DNA of 17,532 bases from Firm-04 sp045596625 (GTDB lineage: Bacteria; Bacillota; Clostridia; Oscillospirales; Ruminococcaceae): positions 1 through 17,532 of the forward strand of contig JAZOCU010000049.1 in assembly GCA_045596625.1 (NCBI GenBank), written 5' to 3'. The translations under genes were made by a program, and so were the position numbers. Position 1 is the stretch's first letter. Each line of letters begins with the position of its first letter. Positions 6,485 through 14,344 of this stretch are shown here, in pieces. The notes under the pieces are model-generated. The model saw only the letters and a program-made list of their open reading frames with translations. It was not told the origin of the DNA and did not search any database.

Positions 6485-7667
6485 AAAGCTCCTCCCCTCT
6501 GTAACGGGCGATGGCAGCGCAGTCCTTATCGCCTCTGCCTGAGATCGTCACCACAAGGAGCTGATCCTGTTTCATGGTGGGGGCAAGCTTCATTGCATAG
6601 GCAACAGCATGCGAGGATTCAATGGCAGGGATGATCCCCTCGATCTTCGAGAGTGCTTCAAAGGCATTGACTGCCTCATCATCGGTAACGGGAACATATT
6701 CTGCTCTGCCGATATCATATAAATAAGCGTGCTCCGGGCCGACACCGGGATAATCCAGTCCCGCAGAAATCGAGTAGACCGGTGCGATCTGTCCATAGGA
6801 ATCCTGACAGAAATAGGATTTCATGCCATGGAAGATGCCCAGCTTACCGGTATTGACCGTAGCGGCGGTTTCAAAGGTATCAATGCCCCGACCGGCGGCC
6901 TCGCAGCCGATGAGACGCACAGAGGGATCTTCAATGAAGTGATAGAAGCTGCCGATGGCGTTGGAGCCGCCGCCCACACAGGCGACGATCGCATCGGGAA
7001 GTCTGCCTTCCTTTTCGAGGATCTGTGCTTTCAGCTCGCGGGAGATCACCGCCTGAAAATCACGGACAATGGTCGGGAAGGGATGAGGCCCCATCACCGA
7101 ACCGAGACAGTAATGGGTATCCTCCATACGGTTTGCCCATTCCCGCATGGCTTCGGAAACGGCATCCTTGAGGGTAGCGGTGCCCGTGGTAACGGGAATG
7201 ACCTCAGCACCCAGCAGCCGCATCCGATAGACATTGAGCGCCTGTCGTTTGGTATCCTCCTCGCCCATATAGATGACGCATTCCATATTCATCAAAGCAG
7301 CAGCCGTTGCCGTTGCAACGCCATGCTGTCCTGCACCGGTTTCCGCAATCAAACGGGTCTTGCCCATTTTTTTGGCAAGCAGTGCCTGCCCCAAGACATT
7401 GTTGATCTTATGCGAGCCGGTATGATTGAGATCCTCACGCTTGAGATAGATCTTTGCGCCGCCCAAAGCTTTGGTCAGCTTTTCGGCATAATAGAGTCTT
7501 GAGGGTCTGCCGGCATATTCATCCAGCAGCGCCGAAAGCTCCTGCAAAAAAGCGGGATCCTTCCGATAGATTTCATAGGCTTCTTCCAGCTCATGGATCG
7601 CATTCATGAGCATCTCGGGGACATACTGTCCGCCATGGATGCCGAATCTTCCGTTTTTATCCGCCAT
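6477..7667 (-). CDS. trpB: Tryptophan synthase beta subunit
   Basis: This 396-residue, full-length TrpB condenses indole with L-serine to tryptophan using PLP. The PLP lysine is K87 in HTGSHKINN, and the catalytic glutamate is E109 in AETGAGQHG, the same numbers as in the Salmonella enzyme. The phosphate-binding GGGSNAIG (about 233-240) and the C-terminal SGRGDKD (near 378-384) are present. It belongs to the canonical TrpB1 type that pairs with TrpA. AGAAAGGA precedes the ATG at 7667. The gene lies behind a Trp T-box leader, and no other trp biosynthesis gene is in the window. It should be active even if the neighbouring alpha subunit is not. Confidence 0.95.
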   Translation of the reverse strand: MADKNGRFGIHGGQYVPEMLMNAIHELEEAYEIYRKDPAFLQELSALLDEYAGRPSRLYYAEKLTKALGGAKIYLKREDLNHTGSHKINNVLGQALLAKKMGKTRLIAETGAGQHGVATATAAALMNMECVIYMGEEDTKRQALNVYRMRLLGAEVIPVTTGTATLKDAVSEAMREWANRMEDTHYCLGSVMGPHPFPTIVRDFQAVISRELKAQILEKEGRLPDAIVACVGGGSNAIGSFYHFIEDPSVRLIGCEAAGRGIDTFETAATVNTGKLGIFHGMKSYFCQDSYGQIAPVYSISAGLDYPGVGPEHAYLYDIGRAEYVPVTDDEAVNAFEALSKIEGIIPAIESSHAVAYAMKLAPTMKQDQLLVVTISGRGDKDCAAIARYRGEELYE

Positions 7668-7688
7668 ATAACCATCCTTTCTGCATCA

Positions 7689-7737
7689 GGGCAGCGGACA
7701 GAAAGCGCATTGCTGCCCGATCATTGCCCTATGGCAA
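7689..7737 (-). promoter_or_regulatory. Two extra hairpins between the T-box terminator and trpB
   Basis: On the minus strand, TTGCC-atag-GGCAA (7737-7724) and then GGGCAGC/GCTGCCC (7718-7689) fold just before the trpB ribosome site. Neither is needed for the T-box switch. They may tune stability or translation of the trpBA message. Confidence 0.4.
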
Positions 7738-7753
7738 GGTCATTGTCTGCAAA

Positions 7754-7799
7754 GAACAAAAATCGCCCTTGACAGAACAATGGTATTGTTCTATCAAGG
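7754..7799 (-). terminator. T-box regulated intrinsic terminator
   Basis: On the minus strand, a 15-bp stem (7799-7785 with 7781-7767, one G-U pair, 3-nt loop) is followed by GCGATTTTTG. It is mutually exclusive with the T-box antiterminator. Confidence 0.93.
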
Positions 7800-8043
7800 A
7801 CGAATAATCGACTTATCCGCGGTGCCACCTTGATTCACGGTACTGTTAAGACCGTGCACTTTCGGGATACTGACAGATCCACGGCAATGACGGATGCCGA
7901 ACCGTCGCAGTTTTCCGGCAAAGCCGACTGCGCCCTCAGCGGGCCATCTGACAATCTGTTTCCTGCCTGCTCTCAGCGTTACAGGCTCTCTGTAAAGGCA
8001 TGATTGCCGTCTCTCCGCGTCAACGGTTTTGTTCCGAAGAACT
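7754..8043 (-). promoter_or_regulatory. T-box riboswitch leader, tryptophan (UGG) specifier
   Basis: Read on the minus strand, the leader contains the T-box sequence AGGTGGCACCGCGG (7830-7817), which pairs with the CCA end of uncharged tRNA. Stem I shows the conserved CAGAGAGCC and GCTGAGAGCAGG elements (7992-7984 and 7976-7965). A TGG triplet at 7946-7944, on the 3' side of Stem I, is the likely specifier and matches tRNA-Trp. In the antiterminator, TCAAGG just before the T-box pairs with CCTTGA. That hexamer is also the 5' arm of the terminator. Uncharged tRNA-Trp would therefore let transcription proceed into trpBA. Confidence 0.93.
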
Positions 8044-8049
8044 CTTATT

Positions 8050-8078
8050 ACTATACCACAATCGGCAGGATTTGTCAA
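8050..8078 (-). promoter_or_regulatory. SigA-type promoter of the trpBA operon
   Basis: On the minus strand, TTGACA (8078-8073), a 17-nt spacer and TATAGT (8055-8050) are near-consensus. The start would be near 8043, at the head of the T-box leader. Confidence 0.9.
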
Positions 8079-8113
8079 GAGGCGAGCTGATCCGCACTGC
8101 ATGAAACGAGCGA

Positions 8114-8566
8114 TCATCCCATCTGCCGCAAAAACAGCAGCAGTGCAGAGAAGATGGCAAGACCTGCACCGGAACCGATGATCCCCAGCACGAGGATCAG
8201 CAAGCTATGGCGATCGAAGGCGATGCTGCGGTGTTTTGTGCGAAGGGTAAGGATCTTTTGCGGGGCATCGTGGTAGATCTTGCCGCGCAGGATGGATTCC
8301 GCAGGAAAGAGGTTGACAAATTCCGTCTGGGAATCCTCCTCCAGATAGACCGCCTGATCGAATCGTTTATGGGATGCAAAGCGGCAAAACCGTGCTGTTG
8401 TGCGTCGGAAGCGGCAGAGACAGAGGAGTGTACCGAGAAAAAACAGCAGCAGCAGACACAGCAGCAGAAAGATCAGAAAAACCGCAATGGTAAGCAATCC
8501 CTGCAGCGGAACGCCCAGCAGCAAAAGCAGTACACCGATGATGATGACAGTAATGAAAAATTCCAT
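8114..8566 (-). CDS. Small membrane protein of unknown function
   Basis: This 150-residue protein has an extremely hydrophobic N-terminus (about residues 4-51, two membrane segments). A basic, soluble middle part follows (about 53-120), and a third membrane segment lies near 123-145. I recognise no family. The ATG at 8566 has a weak AGGAT ahead. It starts 23 nt after the histidine phosphatase stop on the same strand, so the two are probably cotranscribed. No terminator separates it from the trp promoter 36 nt downstream. Confidence 0.65.
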   Translation of the reverse strand: MEFFITVIIIGVLLLLLGVPLQGLLTIAVFLIFLLLCLLLLFFLGTLLCLCRFRRTTARFCRFASHKRFDQAVYLEEDSQTEFVNLFPAESILRGKIYHDAPQKILTLRTKHRSIAFDRHSLLILVLGIIGSGAGLAIFSALLLFLRQMG

Positions 8567-8589
8567 ATCCTATACCAAATGCAAGGCGA

Positions 8590-9222
8590 TTACCAATCGG
8601 CTTCTTCGGGCAGATAGGGGATGAGTCCCAGCACCTCAAAGGCCTGTGCCTGCTGCCACATCTGGGCAGTGATCAGCAGCTCGAAGCCTTCGCCGGGAGC
8701 ACATTGGATCTGTTTGGGATCCAGTTTCGGCACACCGAAGCAGGCGATGGCATTGGCGATGACACCGGCATGGGTGACGATGGCAACATGGCGGAGATCC
8801 TCCTGCATCATCTCCAGCAGGATGCGGTGCAGACCGTGGAAGGTACGGACACAAAGCTCCGAAACGCTTTCGCCCTCGGGCGGACGGGCCTCCATACCGC
8901 CCTTGAGCCAGTCATGATAGGCTTGCAGCTCCAGCAATTCCTCGGCAGATCTGCCTTCAAAGGTGCCGAAATGCAGCTCACTGAACTCCTCAGCGATCAC
9001 GATCTCCCGATCGGGAAAGAGGATCTCGGCGGTTTCGGTACAGCGCTCCAGCGGACTGCTGTATACCCGTTCTACCTTGGGATACATATAGGAATCCAGC
9101 TTATCATAAAGTTCATTTCTGCCTTTATCGGTCAGCGGAAAATCGGTGGTGCCGATATACAGTCCCTGTTCATTTGCCTTGGTTTGTCCGTGACGGATCA
9201 GACTGATGTGATAGCTTTTCAT
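8590..9222 (-). CDS. Histidine phosphatase family protein (phosphoglycerate mutase-like)
   Basis: This 210-residue protein of the histidine phosphatase superfamily has the catalytic LIRHGQT motif at 8-14 (phospho-acceptor H11, with R10). R60 is in SSPLERCTETA, the acid/base E82 is in SELHFGTFEG, and the second histidine H151 is in VTHAGV. The family includes alpha-ribazole phosphatase (CobC) and broad-specificity phosphatases. The substrate cannot be told from sequence, and no cobalamin gene is nearby. The ATG at 9222 was chosen over 9246 because AAAGGA lies about 10 nt ahead of it and the conserved fold starts directly after it. The gene is divergent from the XRE regulator and probably cotranscribed with the small membrane protein. 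Confidence 0.88.
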   Translation of the reverse strand: MKSYHISLIRHGQTKANEQGLYIGTTDFPLTDKGRNELYDKLDSYMYPKVERVYSSPLERCTETAEILFPDREIVIAEEFSELHFGTFEGRSAEELLELQAYHDWLKGGMEARPPEGESVSELCVRTFHGLHRILLEMMQEDLRHVAIVTHAGVIANAIACFGVPKLDPKQIQCAPGEGFELLITAQMWQQAQAFEVLGLIPYLPEEADW

Positions 9223-9266
9223 AAAAACGGTATCCTTTCTGTACAATCAGTGGATTACAAGGGGGA

Positions 9267-9288
9267 TTTTTGGCGATATCACCAAAAA
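9267..9288. promoter_or_regulatory. 22-bp inverted repeat between divergent genes
   Basis: TTTTTGG (9267-9273) and CCAAAAA (9282-9288) flank GATATC with one mismatched pair. The near-palindrome sits 45 nt upstream of the phosphatase start and 40 nt upstream of the XRE -35 box. It could be an operator or a short hairpin. Confidence 0.5.
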
Positions 9289-9327
9289 ACAAGATGAAAA
9301 TTCGTGCGATATTTTTTGGGAGAACCC

Positions 9328-9356
9328 TTTACAAATTATACTATTTGTTATATAAT
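9328..9356 (+). promoter_or_regulatory. SigA-type promoter for the XRE regulator and probably the rnf operon
   Basis: TTTACA (9328-9333), a 17-nt spacer and a perfect TATAAT (9351-9356). Confidence 0.85.
9331..9348 (+). promoter_or_regulatory. Palindromic operator in the promoter spacer
   Basis: ACAAAT (9331-9336), TATACT, ATTTGT (9343-9348) is a perfect 6-bp inverted repeat. It overlaps the -35 box and fills the spacer. A bound dimer would block RNA polymerase, so autorepression by the adjacent XRE protein is the simplest reading. Confidence 0.65.
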
Positions 9357-9421
9357 GATAAAGTGTCCGCATAATGCGGAAGCGAATCGGAAGTGAAATA
9401 AGCATCAAGGAGAACATGAAT

Positions 9422-10135
9422 ATGAATCCCGATTTTTCACGTATTATTACTTTACAGCGAAAGGAACGCAAAATCAGTCAGAAGCAGGCGGCAAGTGATC
9501 TTGGCATCTCGCAGGCATTGCTGTCGCATTACGAGAAGGGCATCCGGGAATGCGGACTGGATTTTCTGGTAAAGATCGCAAATTATTACAATGTATCCTG
9601 CGATTATCTGCTTGGACGCACGCCCGAGCCCGAAGGCAAGACCATCAGCATCGAGGAGATCCCCGATGATGACGGCAACAATGCGATGCCCTCCAATGAG
9701 GTCATCCGTTTTTACCGCAAGATCATCAACAATTCCATCAGCCTGCTGTTTTCCTTTTCTCAGAGAGCGAATTCCATCACACTGATCCGAGAGGTATCCT
9801 CTTATCTGATGCTTTCTGTCTATAAGCTGTTTCGCATCATATACAACGCCTGTCCCCGCAATGACCAGAAGCTGTTCCGGGTGCCGAAGGTGGTAGCCAA
9901 CGACAGTGCCAATGCGATCATTTCGCTGAGCGAGGCGAATATCAAGGCAGCCTCCAGCGGTATTGCACTGGGCGGCAATGATGCGGTCGAGGAAGCAGAG
10001 AATCTGTATGTGACGACAGCCACGCTTTCCAAGGATTTTTCGGAGTATGCCTCCTCCCTGCTGAATCTTGTGAAGATCAGTGAGGACAGTATCGAGCGTA
10101 CCCGTCATGAGCTGGAACCGCAGCGCCGTCCCTAA
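9422..10135 (+). CDS. XRE-family HTH transcriptional regulator
   Basis: This 237-residue protein has an N-terminal lambda-repressor-type HTH (about residues 5-65: RKERKISQKQAASDLGISQ, LLSHYEKGIRECG, LVKIANYYNVSCDYLLGR). The remaining 170 residues, after an acidic linker, are mostly helical (YRKIINNSISLLFSF, LMLSVYKLFRIIYNACP) and match no domain I know. The ATG at 9422 is 9 nt after AAGGAG (9407-9412); the ATG at 9416 is too close. Its stop is 14 nt before apbE with no terminator, so it is probably the first gene of the apbE-rnf unit. A palindrome in its own promoter suggests autoregulation. The signal it senses is unknown. Confidence 0.88.
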   Translation: MNPDFSRIITLQRKERKISQKQAASDLGISQALLSHYEKGIRECGLDFLVKIANYYNVSCDYLLGRTPEPEGKTISIEEIPDDDGNNAMPSNEVIRFYRKIINNSISLLFSFSQRANSITLIREVSSYLMLSVYKLFRIIYNACPRNDQKLFRVPKVVANDSANAIISLSEANIKAASSGIALGGNDAVEEAENLYVTTATLSKDFSEYASSLLNLVKISEDSIERTRHELEPQRRP

Positions 10136-10149
10136 AACGATATTATACC

Positions 10150-11172
10150 ATGGTTTCCATAAAAAAGAAAGTCTTTTTTGCACTTTTTTTTCCGCTGCTG
10201 GCAGGCTGTCTGATCGGCTGCGGAGAACCAAAAGGGGATCGTCCCTATCAGCAGACGACATCGGCGATGGATACGATCATTACGCTGACATTGGATGCCG
10301 ATACGGATGCCTCACTGATGCAGGACTGTATGGATACGCTCATGACGCTGTCGCAGCAGCTGGATTGTCATACTGCGGACAGTACCGTCGGCAGACTCAA
10401 TGCACAGGGCAGCATCGTTTGCACAGAGGATACGCTGCCAAAGCTGATCGCGGAAACAGCAGCTCTGCAAACACGGTTCGGCGATGTTGTACAGCTGAGC
10501 TGCCGGCCGCTGACGGCTCTGTGGGAGCAGGCAGCCGCCGATGACCGTCTGCCTTCACAGCAGGAGCGCAAAGCCGCAATGGCGCTGGTGGATGATACCA
10601 AGCTTTCTGTGGATGCCGCCCGTACCATCACATTGCCCGAAGGCTTTGGTCTGGATCCGGGTGCTGTGGCAAAGGGCTATGCAATGGATGTACTGGCAGC
10701 CATGCTGCGGGAACGGGATGCAGGCTATGGTGTGATCTCTGCAAGCTCTTCGGTGCTTTTGTATGGGCAGAAGCCTGCGGGGCAGCCCTTTACCGTACAG
10801 ATCACCGATCCTGCGGACGGCGGCATCTTCGGTACAGTCACACTGCGCCATGAAACAGCGCAGTCCGTGACCATGATCGGCACCTCGGGTGCGTATGCAA
10901 GACCGTTGACCATCGGCGGCAATGAATACAGTCATATTCTCGATCCGGAAACGGGGGCACCATCAGAATCGGATCTTGCCTCTGTATCGGTATTCTGCAC
11001 CAATGGTCTGATGGCGGATTTTCTTTCCACACATATCTATGCAGGCGGTACAGCAGCACTCTCGCAGCATCTTTCGGCATCGGATTATCAGATCCTTGCC
11101 ATCGGCAGCGATGGTACGGTCTATTGCAGCGAGGGACTTTCCTTTGCATCGGCAAAGGCGGTGCAGCCATGA
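10150..11172 (+). CDS. apbE: FAD:protein FMN transferase, lipoprotein
   Basis: This 340-residue ApbE-family enzyme transfers FMN from FAD onto a Thr/Ser of target proteins, here most likely RnfG and RnfD. The N-terminus is a lipoprotein signal (KKK, hydrophobic stretch, lipobox at C20 or C24), placing it on the outer face of the membrane. Family motifs are LDPGAVAKGYAMD (168-180, usual LDLGGIAKG) and SHILDPETGAP (261-271), with the metal-binding Asp/Thr. The usual N-x-G-G segment reads SASSSVLLYG here, a mild departure. No clear ribosome site precedes the ATG, only an AT-rich stretch. The gene overlaps the next by 4 nt (ATGA). Confidence 0.9.
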   Translation: MVSIKKKVFFALFFPLLAGCLIGCGEPKGDRPYQQTTSAMDTIITLTLDADTDASLMQDCMDTLMTLSQQLDCHTADSTVGRLNAQGSIVCTEDTLPKLIAETAALQTRFGDVVQLSCRPLTALWEQAAADDRLPSQQERKAAMALVDDTKLSVDAARTITLPEGFGLDPGAVAKGYAMDVLAAMLRERDAGYGVISASSSVLLYGQKPAGQPFTVQITDPADGGIFGTVTLRHETAQSVTMIGTSGAYARPLTIGGNEYSHILDPETGAPSESDLASVSVFCTNGLMADFLSTHIYAGGTAALSQHLSASDYQILAIGSDGTVYCSEGLSFASAKAVQP

Positions 11173-11564
11173 AATACATAAAACGACCGCCGGTGTTCTG
11201 CAGGGGTATGGATGTAGTGATCCTTGCAGGACTTTTGCTATGCAGTATCCTGTTTGCATTGCTGCCGCTGCGTACAAAGGGCTCACAGGCAGTCATTGCC
11301 AAAGGCAATGTGGTGCTTGCCGTTGTGGATCTGGCGCAGACGCAGACACAGCTGCAGATCAAAGGAGCTGAGGGCTTTGTGTTCTGCATCGCAGACAATC
11401 GGATCGCTGTGGCTGAGGCACCCTGTGAAGCGCAGATCTGCTGCAAGAGCCATAGCATAGGGGCGCAAGGACAGAGCATTGTCTGTCTGCCCTGTCAGCT
11501 GACGGTGACGGTGACCGATGGCAGCAGCGACAGCCTTCCGCTGCCGGATGCCGTGATCGGGTAA
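11169..11564 (+). CDS. NusG domain II-containing protein
   Basis: This 131-residue protein has one N-terminal membrane anchor (about 14-34). An extracytoplasmic NusG domain II-like beta domain follows, ending in the family pattern (QICCKSHSIGAQGQSIVCLPCQLTV). The family is often encoded next to rnf or apbE genes in Firmicutes, but its role is not known. It overlaps apbE by 4 nt and is followed after 11 nt by the Gx-transporter gene, which suggests tight cotranslation. Confidence 0.85.
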   Translation: MKYIKRPPVFCRGMDVVILAGLLLCSILFALLPLRTKGSQAVIAKGNVVLAVVDLAQTQTQLQIKGAEGFVFCIADNRIAVAEAPCEAQICCKSHSIGAQGQSIVCLPCQLTVTVTDGSSDSLPLPDAVIG

Positions 11565-11575
11565 GGAGTACGCAA

Positions 11576-12124
11576 ATGAAGGATAATGGAGCGACAGGTA
11601 CTTTGCTGACGCATCGGCTGGCACGCAATGGGATCCTGTTGGCATTGGCGGCAGCCTTTTCCTTTCTGGAATCACTGCTGCCGTTACCGGGTGGGATCCG
11701 CATCGGGCTTTCGGGTCTGATCACGATGTATGCGATTTTGTATCTGCGGGTTTCCGATGCCGTGGGGATCACTGTGCTCAAATCGGTATTTGCGGCAATG
11801 ACAAGAGGCATCACAGCAGGTCTGCTTTCGGCCGGCGGCGGAATGCTTTCGCTGATCGGGATGCTGCTGCTGTGGCACATGGGCAGCTCTCTGCTGCTGA
11901 TGAGCAGTCTGGGCGGCTGCCTGCATAATCTGGGACAATGGCTTTGTGCGAGCCTTTTGCTGCAAAGCGATGCATTATACTGGTATCTTCCTGTGCTGAC
12001 AGCAGCGGGCATATGCTCGGGCGTGCTGACAGCCTGTTTATTTCATATACTGCTGCCGAAGCTTCGGCTTGCGGCGCATATCCAAAATCGTGCGATGGGC
12101 ACGGAAAGGCGAATCGATTCATGA
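11576..12124 (+). CDS. Gx transporter family membrane protein (HepPPS component I-like)
   Basis: This 182-residue integral membrane protein has about five hydrophobic segments. It carries the Gx-transporter / heptaprenyl-diphosphate-synthase-component-I signature (ALAAAFSFLESLLPLP, GIRIGLSGLITMYAILYL, GLLSAGGGMLSLIGM). AAGGAG precedes the ATG. The family is regularly found beside NusG_II and rnf genes. An ECF-like substrate-binding (S-component) role has been suggested for relatives; the ligand is unknown. The gene ends in ATGA, overlapping the rnfC start. Confidence 0.85.
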   Translation: MKDNGATGTLLTHRLARNGILLALAAAFSFLESLLPLPGGIRIGLSGLITMYAILYLRVSDAVGITVLKSVFAAMTRGITAGLLSAGGGMLSLIGMLLLWHMGSSLLLMSSLGGCLHNLGQWLCASLLLQSDALYWYLPVLTAAGICSGVLTACLFHILLPKLRLAAHIQNRAMGTERRIDS

Positions 12125-13398
12125 AACGATGCAAGGGCATACATCTGAACCATCGAAAACATACGGCAGCATTGCAGACAGTGCGTCTGCCGCTGCCTGA
12201 AAAAGTCATACTGCCCATGTCCATGCACATGGGCGCACCCTGCCGACCGATGGTGGCAGTGGGAGACACCGTAACCGTCGGACAGCAGATCGGAGAACCC
12301 ACAGCGGCATTTTCCGTCCCGATCCATGCCAGTGTATCGGGCAAGGTGGCTGCCATACGGGAGCATCTTTGTGCAAACGGCACGAAATGTCCCGCAGTCG
12401 AGATCGAAGCCGATGGGCAACAGACCATCCATCCATCCTGTCAGCCGGTGGAGCCAAATACCAAAGAGGAGCTGATCGCACTTGCCCGGAATTCGGGCTG
12501 TGTGGGTCTGGGCGGTGCCGGCTTTCCGACCCATATCAAGCTTTCGGCGCAAAAGCCGATGGATATGCTGGTGGTCAACGGTGCGGAATGTGAACCGTAT
12601 CTGACATCGGATTGCCGACAGATGATGGAAGCGGCTTCGGATTGCATTGACGGAATCGTCATGATCATGAAGCTGATGTCCATATCCCGCTGTCGGATCG
12701 GTGTGGAAAACAATAAGGCGGCAGCCATCCGCCGTCTGGCAGATGCCTGCAAGGCGCATCCGGAGATCGAGGTGATCCCGCTGCCTTCGGTCTATCCGCA
12801 GGGCGCAGAGAAGGTCATGATCTATCATACCACTGGCAGAGTCATCACCGAGGGCACCTTGCCTGCAGATCATGGTGTATTGCTGCTGAATATCAGCACC
12901 TGTGCGTTTTTGTATCAATATACCCGCACGGGTATCCCGCTGGTGGAGCGGCGTGTGACCGTAGACGGCACTGCGGTACGCAAGCCCTGCAATCTGCTGG
13001 TACCCATCGGAACGCCGGTACGCTTGCTGCTGGAATATGCAGACTATGATGCGGCACAGATGAAACGATTGCTCAGCGGCGGTCTGATGATGGGTCTGCC
13101 GCTGTATTCTGTGGATACCCCGATCTGCAAGCCCAATAACGGCTTGCTTGCCATGGGGGAGATCCCTGAGAAAAAACAGACTGCCTGCATCCGCTGCGGA
13201 CGCTGTATGCGGTCTTGCCCCATGGGGCTGATGCCCATGGCATTGGAGCGTGCTTATGCCAAAAAGGATCGGAAAGCGCTGGAGAAGTATAAGGTCATGC
13301 TTTGTATGAACTGCGGCTGCTGTTCCCATGTCTGTCCGGCGGCAAGACCTCTGGCAGCGACCAATCAGCTGGCAAAGAGTATGCTGTCCGGCAAATGA
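12121..13398 (+). CDS. rnfC: Rnf complex subunit C
   Basis: This 425-residue peripheral subunit faces the cytoplasm and is the NADH-binding arm of Rnf. The flavin/NAD-binding glycine motif GLGGAGFPTHIK is at 129-140, followed by VVNGAECEPYLTSD (151-164). Two ferredoxin-type [4Fe-4S] motifs lie near the C-terminus: C356, C359, C362, C366-P and C395, C398, C401, C405-P. The N-terminal barrel-sandwich part (SVPIHASVSGKV) is also visible. The ATG at 12121 overlaps the previous stop by 4 nt. The length is typical of clostridial RnfC. Confidence 0.95.
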   Translation: MKRCKGIHLNHRKHTAALQTVRLPLPEKVILPMSMHMGAPCRPMVAVGDTVTVGQQIGEPTAAFSVPIHASVSGKVAAIREHLCANGTKCPAVEIEADGQQTIHPSCQPVEPNTKEELIALARNSGCVGLGGAGFPTHIKLSAQKPMDMLVVNGAECEPYLTSDCRQMMEAASDCIDGIVMIMKLMSISRCRIGVENNKAAAIRRLADACKAHPEIEVIPLPSVYPQGAEKVMIYHTTGRVITEGTLPADHGVLLLNISTCAFLYQYTRTGIPLVERRVTVDGTAVRKPCNLLVPIGTPVRLLLEYADYDAAQMKRLLSGGLMMGLPLYSVDTPICKPNNGLLAMGEIPEKKQTACIRCGRCMRSCPMGLMPMALERAYAKKDRKALEKYKVMLCMNCGCCSHVCPAARPLAATNQLAKSMLSGK

Positions 13399-13414
13399 AA
13401 GGAGTACCGATTTT

Positions 13415-14344
13415 TTGAATCTGTTATATGTTTCGCCGTCTCCCCATGAAAGATCCCCCATGACAACGGGAAGGATCATGCTCTGTGTCTTGCTGGCACT
13501 GATGCCCACAGCCATTGCAGGCTGTCTGAATTTCGGTGCGCGGGCAGTACTGGTATTGCTTGTGAGCACCGCAAGTGCGGTGGTCTATGAGGGCTTATGC
13601 CGTGTGCTGATGAAACGGGAGCAAACCATTCTTGACGGCAGTGCAGCGGTAACGGGCTTGCTGCTGGGATTGAATCTGCCGGCAACGATCCCCCTATGGC
13701 AGGTGATGATCGGCAGCTTCACGGCTATCGTGATCGTAAAGCAATTGTTTGGCGGTCTGGGACAGAATTTTGCGAATCCTGCCATTGTGGGAAGGATCGT
13801 GATGCTGATTTCCTTCCAGTCTGCGATGACCACATGGCAGGCACCGAACAGCGATGCGTTGGTTTCTGCCACACCGCTGGTTTCGGGAGATGCCTCTTAC
13901 TGGGATCTGTTTCTGGGCAATACCGCAGGCTGTATCGGAGAGACCTGCGGCGCAGCGATTCTGCTGGGGGGACTCTATCTGTGTCTGCGCGGGATCATCC
14001 GCCCGACCATCCCCATTGCCTTTCTGGGCAGTGCAGCGCTGTGCAATGCCATCGTCGGCAACGATCCGTTGTATCAGCTTCTGGCAGGCGGCATGCTGCT
14101 GGGTGCCGTATTTATGGCAACGGATTATGTGACAACACCTGTGACTACAGGCGGCAAGGTGATCTTCGGCATCGGCTGTGGTCTGCTGACCTTTGTGATC
14201 CGTCAGTATGGCGGTTATCCGGAGGGCGTATCCTTTGCGATCCTGCTGATGAATCTTGCAGCACCGCTGATCGACCGTCTGACTGTTGTCAGACCCTTTG
14301 GTGCAGCACAGCAGACAAAACAGGAGGCGAAGGAGCATGCGTGA
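13415..14344 (+). CDS. rnfD: Rnf complex subunit D, TTG start
   Basis: This 309-residue membrane subunit has about nine hydrophobic segments. A TTG at 13415 is the best start. AAAGGAG (13398-13404) lies 10 nt ahead, and the resulting N-terminus (NLLYVSPSPHERSPMTTGRIM) matches the family's conserved S-P-H segment. The next ATG (13460) would delete it. VSATPL at 150-155 resembles the covalent flavin-attachment site of RnfD, with T153 the probable acceptor. TILDGSAAVTGLLLGLNLP (71-89) and GQNFANPA (116-123) are family blocks. It overlaps rnfG by 8 nt. Confidence 0.92.
   Translation: MNLLYVSPSPHERSPMTTGRIMLCVLLALMPTAIAGCLNFGARAVLVLLVSTASAVVYEGLCRVLMKREQTILDGSAAVTGLLLGLNLPATIPLWQVMIGSFTAIVIVKQLFGGLGQNFANPAIVGRIVMLISFQSAMTTWQAPNSDALVSATPLVSGDASYWDLFLGNTAGCIGETCGAAILLGGLYLCLRGIIRPTIPIAFLGSAALCNAIVGNDPLYQLLAGGMLLGAVFMATDYVTTPVTTGGKVIFGIGCGLLTFVIRQYGGYPEGVSFAILLMNLAAPLIDRLTVVRPFGAAQQTKQEAKEHA

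Noticed and set aside
6729..7502. 257-residue open frame on the plus strand
   Set aside because: It is a shadow of trpB.
7794..8117. 107-residue open frame on the minus strand upstream of trpB
   Set aside because: It covers the trp promoter and T-box leader, which explain the sequence fully.
12043..13569. 508-residue open frame on the minus strand
   Set aside because: It is antisense to rnfC, whose Fe-S motifs and overlapping start are clear. The frame itself shows no family pattern.
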